From: JAKOQB01 sp036824465
Lineage (GTDB): Bacteria > Pseudomonadota > Gammaproteobacteria > Burkholderiales > Burkholderiaceae_F
Direction of reading: 5' to 3'
DNA length: 24,577 nucleotides
Assembly (NCBI GenBank): GCA_036824465.1
Contig: DAITAC010000065.1
Coordinates: forward strand, 1-24,577
Part shown: one piece after another, positions 8,902-15,726 of the stretch
Layout of the letters: the number at the start of each line of letters is the position of its first letter
Position numbering within the stretch: position 1 is the stretch's first letter
Translations under genes and position numbers: made by a program
Notes under the pieces: model-generated
Databases searched by the model: none
What the model was told of the DNA's origin: nothing
Seen by the model: the letters and a program-made list of their open reading frames with translations, nothing else

Positions 8902-9942
8902 ATGAACGAGCCGTCCCCGTCTGCAACTTCCCCACCGTCTCCGTCGTCCACGGAGCGCCGCGCGACGCCGCGCCGATCCCGTCCGTGGATCTGGCTGGCG
9001 CTCGGGGCCGTCACGGTCGCGGGCATTTTTGCCTACCACGATCTGGTCCGCAGCAGCGCTGACCTGCGCGACCAGATGGCGCAATTGGCGCGCGATTCCG
9101 TGCCGGCGATCGTGCAGGCGCGGCAGGCTGCACAGGACGCACAGCGTCAGGTGGCAGATCTGGCGCAGACCGTTGAGGCGATGCAGGCCGAGCGCGGTTC
9201 GCTCGATCAACTGGTGGGCGACGTCGTACGCATGCGCGACGAAGCCGCGCTGATCGACATCGAACGCCTGATCACACTTGCCGCGGCCGAGTTGGAGATC
9301 TCTGGCCACGTGCCGACCGCGCTGGCGGCGCTGCAGGGCGCGGACATGCGCCTGATGCAGGTCGAGCGGCCGCAGTATGTCGGCCTGCGGCGCGCGCTGG
9401 GCCGCGATATCGACCGGCTGCGCGCGGTGCCGCAGGTGGATTTCACCGGGCTCGCGCTGAGAATCGATCAGCTGGTGCAGGGGGTCGACAGTTGGCCGCT
9501 GCTGTCGGATCCCAAGCCGGCCCGTGCAGCGGCGCCGACCAGGAGTGAATCGTCGACGCCGTCCAAAGGGGCCTGGGACCAGATTCGCGCCTGGGTTGCG
9601 CAGGAGTTCGGCGACCTGATCCGCATCCGCGAAGTCGAAACGCCCGAAGCGCTGCTGCTCTCATCGAGCCAGCAGCAGTTGGTGCGCGAACGTTTGAAGC
9701 TGCGTCTGCTCAGCGCCCGACAGGCGCTGCTGGCGCGCAATGACAAGTTGTTCCGCAGCGATCTGGCGAATGCGCAGGCGACGATCAGTCGCTATTTCGA
9801 TGCGCGCGCGGCGGCGCCTGCGGCAGGAACGGTGCAGTTGAAGCAGATCGCGCAGACGACGCTCGCGGTCGATGTGCCTTCATTGAACGAGAGCCTGGCC
9901 GCGCTGCGCGCAGTGCGCACCGCGCCGCCGCTGAAGCGATGA
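8902..9942 (+). CDS. hemX: HemX-family membrane protein
   Basis: Member of the HemX family (PF04375) found between hemD and hemY in proteobacteria. It is often labelled uroporphyrinogen-III C-methyltransferase, but this form lacks the methyltransferase fold. Of 346 residues, the first 27 are Pro/Ser/Arg-rich and cytoplasmic. A single membrane anchor follows (about 28-46, WIWLALGAVTVAGIFAY), then a probable coiled coil (about 50-110, rich in Gln, Ala and Asp), and a helical periplasmic domain. The latter contains LIDIERLITLAAAELEISG and the C-terminal LRLLSARQALLARND region typical of the family. The molecular role is not established. Its stop overlaps the hemY start by 4 bp (ATGA), so the two are probably co-translated. 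Confidence 0.88.
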   Translation: MNEPSPSATSPPSPSSTERRATPRRSRPWIWLALGAVTVAGIFAYHDLVRSSADLRDQMAQLARDSVPAIVQARQAAQDAQRQVADLAQTVEAMQAERGSLDQLVGDVVRMRDEAALIDIERLITLAAAELEISGHVPTALAALQGADMRLMQVERPQYVGLRRALGRDIDRLRAVPQVDFTGLALRIDQLVQGVDSWPLLSDPKPARAAAPTRSESSTPSKGAWDQIRAWVAQEFGDLIRIREVETPEALLLSSSQQQLVRERLKLRLLSARQALLARNDKLFRSDLANAQATISRYFDARAAAPAAGTVQLKQIAQTTLAVDVPSLNESLAALRAVRTAPPLKR

Positions 9943-11171
9943 AATCGCTGATCTGGGCACTGCTGCTGGCGCTGATCGCCGCGGCCCTGGCGATGGCGGC
10001 GCAATTCAATGACGGCAACGTCGTGATCCTGGTGCCGCCGTACCGGATTGATCTGTCGCTGAACCTGTACCTTCTGTTCTCAGTGCTGTTTGCGATTGTG
10101 GTGTACGTGATCGCGTTCGTCGCCCATCGGGCGTTCGATTTTCCGCGCCAGGTCGCGCTGTATCGCGAACGGCGCGAGATTCTCGGCGGTCAGCGTGCGC
10201 TGAAAGACGCCTTGCAGGCGTTGCTGGAGGGCCGCTTTGCGCGCGCCGAGCGCTCCGCCAAGACGGCGCAGGGCTCATCGGAGAGCGCCGGACTGGCGTC
10301 GTTGATCGGTGCGCGTGCGGCGCATCGGATGCAGGAATACGAGCGCCGCGATGCATGGCTGCAGGCCGCCGCCGCCGATCGCAATGTGCAGACCGCGCGG
10401 CTCGTGTCGAGCGCGGAAATGTGGGCGGAGAGCCGCGACAACGATCGCGCTTTGGAGGCGATCCGCGGCGTGCAGGCAGGCGGTGGTCGCCACATTCATG
10501 CGGCACGTATCGCTCTCACGGCGTATGCGCAGGCAGGCCGCTGGAATGAACTGCTCAAGCGCGTGCGAGCCCTCGCCAAGCGCAACGCGCTGCACGAGGT
10601 GCTGGTCGCGCGCTACAAGCGGCTCGGATATCGTGCGCGGATGATGGAAAAACGGCACGATGCCGGCCTTCTCGAGGCCGAGTGGAGCCGCATTCCACAG
10701 GAAGACCGGCGCGAACCGGGGCTTGCCGCCGACGCGGCGCGCTGGCTCGCGGCCGTCGATCGGGGCGCAAGCGCTGCAGCCCTGCTTGAAGATGCACTGG
10801 CGCACGAGTGGGATCCGCGGCTGATCGATGCTTACGGCCAGATCGATGCGCCCCCGTATCGTGAACGAATCGAGAAATGCGAAGCGTGGCTGCCGGAGCA
10901 TCCCAACGACGCCGTGCTGTTACGCTGCCTGGGACGGCTTTGCATGCGCGAACAGCTGTGGGGCAAGGCCGCGCAGTACCTGGCGGAAAGCGCGGTGATC
11001 CTGCCGCATCCGGAGACGTCGATCGCGCGCGCGCAGCTGGCCGAGTTCACCGAGGACGAGACAGGGGCGCGCGAGCATTATCGGGCCGCCGCCCTTGCGT
11101 ATGCGCGCCTGGCGCAGACGACGGAGCGCGATCCATCGGCGCGTGTGGCGCGGCGCGATGCATCGATCTGA
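9939..11171 (+). CDS. hemY: HemY-family membrane protein with TPR-like helices
   Basis: Proteobacterial HemY of the heme cluster, unrelated to the protoporphyrinogen oxidase also called HemY in Bacillus. It has 410 residues. Two N-terminal hydrophobic segments (about 1-21 and 40-62, with the linker QFNDGNVVILVPPYRIDLS) match the HemY N-terminal domain (PF07219). The rest is helical with TPR-like repeats, for example around LPEHPNDAVLLRCLGRLCM. It overlaps hemX by 4 bp. The exact role in heme synthesis is unresolved; a membrane scaffold with HemX is a common suggestion. No obvious terminator follows, but a possible new promoter lies before dctP. Confidence 0.9.
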   Translation: MKSLIWALLLALIAAALAMAAQFNDGNVVILVPPYRIDLSLNLYLLFSVLFAIVVYVIAFVAHRAFDFPRQVALYRERREILGGQRALKDALQALLEGRFARAERSAKTAQGSSESAGLASLIGARAAHRMQEYERRDAWLQAAAADRNVQTARLVSSAEMWAESRDNDRALEAIRGVQAGGGRHIHAARIALTAYAQAGRWNELLKRVRALAKRNALHEVLVARYKRLGYRARMMEKRHDAGLLEAEWSRIPQEDRREPGLAADAARWLAAVDRGASAAALLEDALAHEWDPRLIDAYGQIDAPPYRERIEKCEAWLPEHPNDAVLLRCLGRLCMREQLWGKAAQYLAESAVILPHPETSIARAQLAEFTEDETGAREHYRAAALAYARLAQTTERDPSARVARRDASI

Positions 11172-11208
11172 TGGATTTGCGTGGGGCGCCTGATCGATTT
11201 GCATCAGG
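11171..11208 (+). promoter_or_regulatory. Putative operator: two half-motifs, 22 bp apart, upstream of dctP
   Basis: Two copies of a similar 12-bp core start at 11171 (ATGGATTTGCGT) and 11193 (ATCGATTTGCAT), 22 bp apart, about two helical turns. The second copy is part of an inverted repeat CCTGAT/ATCAGG (11189-11194 and 11203-11208). A 15/16 match to the second copy plus its right flank occurs at 14503-14518 in front of the small exported-protein gene. The function as a regulator site is inference. Confidence 0.35.
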
Positions 11209-11221
11209 ATTGATTGTCGGC

Positions 11222-11250
11222 TTGACAAGCGAGCATGTGCTGCGGAGACT
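11222..11250 (+). promoter_or_regulatory. Candidate sigma-70 promoter for dctP
   Basis: A perfect -35 hexamer TTGACA (11222-11227) is followed at 17 bp by GAGACT (11245-11250), a weak -10 with A at position 2 and T at position 6. It lies 28 bp before the dctP ATG and just downstream of the repeated motif at 11171-11208. The weak -10 keeps confidence low. Confidence 0.3.
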
Positions 11251-11277
11251 TCCCGCGCCTTGAACGAAGGAGACACG

Positions 11278-12252
11278 ATGAACTCGAAGCGATCGCTTTT
11301 CATTGCCGCGCTGCTTGCCGGTACTGCGCTTGGTGCTGCGCATGCGCAGACGACGATCAGGATCGGCTACGCGACATCGCCGACTTCGCACTACGGCGTG
11401 GGTACGTCGGTGTTCTGCGAGGAGCTTGAGAAGCGCACCAGCGGTCGTTACAAGTGCCAGCAGTTTCCAAACTCCGCGCTTGGCGGTGAGCGCGAGATGA
11501 TCGAGGCCGTACAGCTCGGTACGCTCGACGTGGTCAACACGTCGACGGGTCCGATCGGCAACTTCGTGCCGGAAGTCAATATCGTCGATATCCCGTTCCT
11601 GTTTCGCGACTACGACCACGCGCGCAAGGTGATGGACGGGCCGATCGGTGACGAGTTGCGCGCCAAGTTCCCGGCCAAGGGCCTGATCGCGCTGGCGTGG
11701 ACCGAGAACGGTTTCCGCCACATGACCAACAGCAAGCGCGCGATCAACACGCCCGATGACGTCAAGGGGCTGAAGGTGCGCACGATGCAGAACAAGGTGC
11801 ATATCCAGGCGTTCCAGTCGATTGGCGTGCAACCCACGCCGATGGCGTTTCCGGAGCTGTTCACCGCGCTTCAGCAAGGCACGGTCGACGGCCAGGAGAA
11901 TCCGATTCCGGTGATCCTGTCGGCCAAATTCGCGCAGGTGCAGAAGCACCTGTCGCTCACCGGTCACGTGTACTCGCCGGCGCTGATCATCATGGCGCCC
12001 GCGCAATGGAACAGGCTGTCGGACGCTGACAAGAAGGCTTTTGCTGAGGCTGGCAAGGCCGGCGGCGCTGCGCAGCGCAAGAAGGTCAATGATGATGAGG
12101 CGACCGGCATCGATGAACTGCGCAAGGCCGGAATGCAGGTGGTCACCAATGTCGATGGCAATGCGTTCCGTCGCGCGATGACACCCGTGTGGTCGGAGTT
12201 TGCCAAGCAGTACGGTGCCGATGCGATCAAGCGGATTCAGGATGTGAAGTAG
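11278..12252 (+). CDS. dctP: TRAP transporter periplasmic binding protein DctP
   Basis: Substrate-binding component of a tripartite ATP-independent periplasmic transporter, 324 residues. A signal peptide ends after AHA (residue 23). The DctP-family block GLKVRTMQNKVHIQAFQS holds the expected carboxylate-binding Arg at about 168, followed by PTPMAFPELFTALQQG and TVDGQENP, all very typical. The ATG at 11278 has an AAGGAG ribosome-binding site (11268-11273) and is preferred to the TTG at 11260, which would put extra charged residues before the signal peptide. It is followed by a hairpin terminator and then dctQ and dctM. The conserved arginine suggests an organic-acid ligand, but the substrate cannot be named. 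Confidence 0.96.
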   Translation: MNSKRSLFIAALLAGTALGAAHAQTTIRIGYATSPTSHYGVGTSVFCEELEKRTSGRYKCQQFPNSALGGEREMIEAVQLGTLDVVNTSTGPIGNFVPEVNIVDIPFLFRDYDHARKVMDGPIGDELRAKFPAKGLIALAWTENGFRHMTNSKRAINTPDDVKGLKVRTMQNKVHIQAFQSIGVQPTPMAFPELFTALQQGTVDGQENPIPVILSAKFAQVQKHLSLTGHVYSPALIIMAPAQWNRLSDADKKAFAEAGKAGGAAQRKKVNDDEATGIDELRKAGMQVVTNVDGNAFRRAMTPVWSEFAKQYGADAIKRIQDVK

Positions 12253-12287
12253 AGGTAGGCGCGCTTTCATTCACACGTTACGATCCG

Positions 12288-12322
12288 GCCCCGAGGTGGC
12301 AACGCTTCGGGGCTTTTTCTTT
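12288..12322 (+). terminator. Intercistronic hairpin with T-tract between dctP and dctQ
   Basis: A 9-bp stem (12288-12296 with 12305-12313, one G-T pair; core GCCCCGA/TCGGGGC) with an 8-nt loop is followed by TTTTTCTTT at 12314-12322. It looks like an intrinsic terminator or attenuator 36 bp after the dctP stop and only 11 bp before dctQ. Partial termination here would give more binding protein than membrane subunits. Confidence 0.8.
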
Positions 12323-12333
12323 GCGGGGTTCTG

Positions 12334-12825
12334 ATGTCCCGGTGGATTCTCGGTATCGATCGCGTTGTCACCAATGCGATCTGGGCGATCGCCGCGGGAT
12401 TGCTTGGTGCGATCGCGTTCCTCGGTCTGTACCAGGTGCTGGTGCGCTTCGTCTTCAACCAGCCGAGTCCGTGGACGGAGGAAGTGATCGGGCGTCTGTT
12501 GATCTGGATGGTCGCGCTCGGCATCGTTGCGGCATTTCGCCAGGGCGCGCTGGTATCGGTCGATGTGATGCTGCGGCTGTCGCGCGGCGCCTGGCGGCGC
12601 CTCGTCCGGCTGGTCATCCTTGCGGTGACGCTCGCGTTTCTCGCTCTGCTGGCCTGGGTTGGTTACGACCTCGCCTGGCGCATTCGTTTCCAGACTTTCG
12701 CCAGCCTGCCGATTTCGATCACCTGGGCCTATCTCGCGTTTCCGGTCGGCGCCACGCTTTCACTGCTGGCGGTGATTGCCAATTATCTCGATCCGATCAA
12801 CCGCGAGCTGGAAGCCCAGCAGTAA
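12334..12825 (+). CDS. dctQ: TRAP transporter small permease DctQ
   Basis: Small membrane subunit of the TRAP transporter, 163 residues. It has four hydrophobic segments, near residues 13-35, 48-66, 88-110 and 128-150. The conserved DctQ pattern VLVRFVFNQPSPWTEEVIGRLLIWMVALG includes the Trp-Thr-Glu-Glu motif between helices 1 and 2. It pairs with DctM to form the Na+-coupled membrane part. The ATG at 12334 follows the intercistronic terminator directly and has only a weak GGGG-type ribosome-binding site. It is separated from dctM by 21 bp. Confidence 0.93.
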   Translation: MSRWILGIDRVVTNAIWAIAAGLLGAIAFLGLYQVLVRFVFNQPSPWTEEVIGRLLIWMVALGIVAAFRQGALVSVDVMLRLSRGAWRRLVRLVILAVTLAFLALLAWVGYDLAWRIRFQTFASLPISITWAYLAFPVGATLSLLAVIANYLDPINRELEAQQ

Positions 12826-12846
12826 CCAACGCATCGGTACACGTCG

Positions 12847-14310
12847 ATGTCATCCGCGCTGTTGATCACCATGTTGTTGTGCTTCGCGTTCAGCATCTCC
12901 GTCGCGGTGTCGATCGGCTTTGCGGCGTGGGTCGGCATCGCGGGATTCACCGACTTGCCGTGGCTGGCGATGCCGAAGGAGATGTTCACCGCGATCGACC
13001 GGTTTCCGCTCGCTGCGGTGCCATTCTTCATCCTGGCTGGCAATCTGATGGAAACGGGCGGTATCTCGCGCCGGTTGGTGGACTTCGCCAAGTCGATCGT
13101 CGGCGGCGTGCAGGGCGGGTTGCCGATGACCTGCGTGCTGACCTGCATGATCTTTGCCGCGGTGTCGGGCTCATCGGTTGCGACGACGTTCGCGATCGGC
13201 GCGATCCTGATTCCGGCGCTGATCAAGCACGGTTATCCGCGCAACTGGGCCGCGGCGCTGCAGGCGTCGAGCGCCGAGCTCGGCGTGATCATTCCGCCGT
13301 CGATCCCGATGATCTTGTATGGCGTTTCAGCCGAGGTGTCGATTGGTGAACTCTTCATCTCCGGATTCGGACCGGGAATCCTGATCGGCGGCGCGCTGAT
13401 GCTGTTCGTTTTCCTGTACTGCAAGCGGAAGGGGTGGGGCAAAAGCGACGGCGACGGCCGTCTGCCTTTGTCGTCCGCGGGGATCGATATCGTCGCACTT
13501 GCGGGCGCGCTCGCCGCATTCTGGTTTGGAAATCGCGTCATCGGACCCCTGTTTGCCAGCGGTTCCGCGCAATTGATCGATCGCTTCAACGACCTGATCG
13601 GTTTGGCGTGTGGCCTCGCATATTTCATCGCGCTGACGGCCGTGCCATGGCTGCGCGAGGCGCTTCTGAAGCGCGCCGCTTTCGCGCTGATGATGCCGGT
13701 CATCATTCTGGGCGGCATCTATGGCGGTGTGTTCACGCCGACCGAGGCGTCGGTGGTGGCCGTGTTCTACGCGGTGATCGTCGGCATGTTCGTCTACCGC
13801 GAAGTGCTGCTGCCCGAACTCTGGCTGGCGCTGAAGAAGTCAGTGATTTCCGCGGCGGTGATCATGTTCATCATCGCCAACGCAGGCCTCTTCGCGTATC
13901 TGATCACTCGTGCCGGGATTCCGGAGCAGATCGGCGCCTTCCTGAAGGACACGCTGCGGAGCAAGGACGTGTTTCTGCTGGGGGTGAACGCGGCGCTGTT
14001 CGTCGTCGGCATGTTCATCGAGACATCGGCCTCGATCATCGTGCTGGCACCGATACTGGTACCGGTGGCGGTGCACTTCGGCATCGACCCGGTGCACTTC
14101 GGCACGATCATGGTGGTGAATCTTGCGCTCGGCATGATCACGCCGCCGTTCGGCGTCAATCTCTTCGCCGCCTGCACGGTGGCGAAGATCTCGCTCGATC
14201 AGATCGTCACGCGCCTGCTGCCGTTCGTGGGCGTAGTGCTCGCCTGCCTGATGGTGATCACCTATTTCCCGCCGCTGACGCTGGCGCTGCGTAATCTTGT
14301 GTATCGGTGA
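12847..14310 (+). CDS. dctM: TRAP transporter large permease DctM, long form
   Basis: Large membrane subunit of the TRAP transporter, carrying out ion-coupled translocation. It has 487 residues, against about 425-430 usual for the family. Typical DctM strings are PFFILAGNLMETGGISRRLV (51-78 region), AVSGSSVATTFAIGAILIPAL, ASSAELGVIIPPSIPMILYG, VIILGGIYGGVFTPTEASVVAV and NLALGMITPPFGVNLFAA. The excess length is mostly between residues about 200 and 272, between TM6 and the conserved second-half start. This stretch itself contains two hydrophobic segments (about 214-236 and 249-267). The transporter cassette dctP-dctQ-dctM is complete. The start at ATG 12847 lacks a strong ribosome-binding site. 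Confidence 0.95.
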   Translation: MSSALLITMLLCFAFSISVAVSIGFAAWVGIAGFTDLPWLAMPKEMFTAIDRFPLAAVPFFILAGNLMETGGISRRLVDFAKSIVGGVQGGLPMTCVLTCMIFAAVSGSSVATTFAIGAILIPALIKHGYPRNWAAALQASSAELGVIIPPSIPMILYGVSAEVSIGELFISGFGPGILIGGALMLFVFLYCKRKGWGKSDGDGRLPLSSAGIDIVALAGALAAFWFGNRVIGPLFASGSAQLIDRFNDLIGLACGLAYFIALTAVPWLREALLKRAAFALMMPVIILGGIYGGVFTPTEASVVAVFYAVIVGMFVYREVLLPELWLALKKSVISAAVIMFIIANAGLFAYLITRAGIPEQIGAFLKDTLRSKDVFLLGVNAALFVVGMFIETSASIIVLAPILVPVAVHFGIDPVHFGTIMVVNLALGMITPPFGVNLFAACTVAKISLDQIVTRLLPFVGVVLACLMVITYFPPLTLALRNLVYR

Positions 14311-14528
14311 CGATCCGGGCTTCAGCCTCTGTGCTCCTGGCGGACCCGAGCATCGTCGCTGTCCTCCCGCGCTCGCGCGAGCTTGGTTGACCCGCCTCAA
14401 TGAGCCGGGCGAAAGGACTCAGCACGCCTTTACATCGGATGTGCGGAGTGATCGACTTGATTTCGTGAACTTTGGGGGTCGGGGAGCTACGGAACGGTTG
14501 CTATCGATTTGCGTCAGGGAGGAAGCTT
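14311..14528. other. Intergenic region between dctM and small exported-protein gene
   Basis: 218 bp without a gene I can support. It holds a perfect 12-bp palindrome GCTCGCGCGAGC at 14371-14382 with no T-tract, so it is not a clear terminator. It also holds the motif at 14503-14518 shared with the dctP leader. No convincing -35/-10 pair was found. Confidence 0.6.
14503..14518 (+). promoter_or_regulatory. Motif shared with dctP leader
   Basis: ATCGATTTGCGTCAGG matches 15 of 16 positions of 11193-11208 upstream of dctP. Here it abuts and partly overlaps the ribosome-binding site AGGGAGGA (14516-14523), so if functional it could act on translation or as a repressor site downstream of the transcription start. 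Function is inferred only from recurrence in two intergenic regions. Confidence 0.3.
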
Positions 14529-14909
14529 ATGCGCGTTTCAGCTGCGTTACTCGTCGCAGGTCTTCTCGGTGCATATCCTGCTGCGTTCGCGCAGGACGGC
14601 ATTGTCGGTAAGTACACCGGCATGATGGAGGTAGGCCGCGCAAGTGGCGGGCCGACTCGGCATGACACGGTCTACCTGGTAATTCACAAGGTCGACGCGG
14701 GAATTGTCGAAGGCACCGCCACACTGGGGGCACGCGGCTGTGGCGATGTCGCAGTCAACGGTGTGCTTGATGGCAGCAAGCTGACGTTGCACCATAGCGC
14801 GAAGGGAGAGGCGAAGCAGGGTTGTGGCGTCAACTGGGAACTGACGGTGGCCGGCAACAAGCTTGAAGGAAAGACCAAGTCAGGCAACACGCTGCGATTC
14901 TCGAAGTAG
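14529..14909 (+). CDS. Small exported protein of unknown function
   Basis: A 126-residue protein with a clear signal peptide (MRVSAALLVAGLLGAYPAAF, likely cleavage after Ala 21), leaving a mature protein of about 105 residues. The mature part alternates short polar and hydrophobic stretches rich in Gly, Val, Thr and Lys, which suggests a small beta-sheet protein. It has two cysteines (71 and 99) that could form one disulfide in the periplasm. I do not recognise the family. The ATG at 14529 is chosen because AGGGAGGA sits 5 nt upstream; the in-frame start at 14472 lacks this. It is alone, downstream of dctM on the same strand and convergent with the SDR gene. Confidence 0.75.
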   Translation: MRVSAALLVAGLLGAYPAAFAQDGIVGKYTGMMEVGRASGGPTRHDTVYLVIHKVDAGIVEGTATLGARGCGDVAVNGVLDGSKLTLHHSAKGEAKQGCGVNWELTVAGNKLEGKTKSGNTLRFSK

Positions 14910-14957
14910 AAGTAGCGCGTCTAGAGCTTCAAGGCTCGCGCGCAGCGGGTTTACCGA

Positions 14958-15716
14958 TCAGACGCACCGCCCCCCATCCACTTCGAGGCAGGCGCCGGTG
15001 ATGAACGCGGCCTCGTCGGAGGCGAGGAACACGCACGCGTTCGCAATGTCGAGCGGCTTCGAAAAGCGCCCGAGGGGAATCGTGGCGAGGAACTTCTTGC
15101 GGTTCTCCGGCGTGTCAGGCATGCCCATGAACTGCTCGAGCATTCCGGTCTCGCCGATCACCGGGTTCACGCAGTTCACGCGGATGTTGTCGGGGCCGAG
15201 TTCGGCGGCCATCGCCTTGCTGGTGACGATCGCGGCGCCCTTGGAGCCGTTGTACCAGACGAGTCCCGGCCGCGGACGCACGCCGGCGGTCGATGCGATC
15301 GTGATGAGGCTGCCGCCATGGCGCGACCGGAAATAAGGCACCATGTGGATCGCCGTCCAGTAGAGGCTCTTGACGTTGACCGCGTAGACCCGATCAAAGT
15401 CCGCTTCGCTGACGTTCAGGAGCGGCTGGTTCCGATGCGTGGTGCCGGCGTTGTTGACGACGATGTCGAGCTGGCCGAAGTGTGCGAGCGTGGCGTCGAG
15501 CAGGGCTTTGACGTCGGCGCTCTTCGACACGTCGCCGTAAGCAAACTGCGCATTGCCGCCGCCGGCGCGAATTGCCGCCGCCACCTGCTCGCCGGCATCG
15601 CGCGCGACATCGTTGACGAGCACGGCGCAACCTTCTTCCGCAAAGCGGCGCGCAATGCCTTCGCCGAACCCCGAAGCCGCACCGGTCACGATCGCAACCT
15701 TGCCCGCCAAGCGCAT
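14958..15716 (-). CDS. Short-chain dehydrogenase/reductase (SDR family)
   Basis: NAD(P)-dependent oxidoreductase of the classical SDR family, 252 residues. It has the cofactor-binding TGAASGFG (11-18), NNAG (88-91), the catalytic tetrad N114, S142, Y155 and K159 (YNGSK), and the C-terminal ITGACLEVDGGRCV. Asp 36 in VNDVA after the second beta strand suggests NAD preference, by the general SDR rule. It starts at 15716, 10 bp after the aldehyde dehydrogenase stop, with a GGGAGA ribosome-binding site overlapping that stop, so it is the second gene of a two-gene operon. The pair could oxidise an alcohol to an aldehyde and then to an acid. The substrate is unknown. Confidence 0.93.
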   Translation of the reverse strand: MRLAGKVAIVTGAASGFGEGIARRFAEEGCAVLVNDVARDAGEQVAAAIRAGGGNAQFAYGDVSKSADVKALLDATLAHFGQLDIVVNNAGTTHRNQPLLNVSEADFDRVYAVNVKSLYWTAIHMVPYFRSRHGGSLITIASTAGVRPRPGLVWYNGSKGAAIVTSKAMAAELGPDNIRVNCVNPVIGETGMLEQFMGMPDTPENRKKFLATIPLGRFSKPLDIANACVFLASDEAAFITGACLEVDGGRCV

Positions 15717-15726
15717 TGGTTTCTCC

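Noticed and set aside
12189..13349. 386-codon open frame on the + strand across the end of dctP, dctQ and the start of dctM
   Set aside because: A frame-shifted shadow of three recognised TRAP genes; Arg/Asp-rich and it spans the terminator hairpin.
14371..14382. Palindrome GCTCGCGCGAGC after dctM as a terminator
   Set aside because: No T-tract follows and such short GC palindromes are common at this base composition.
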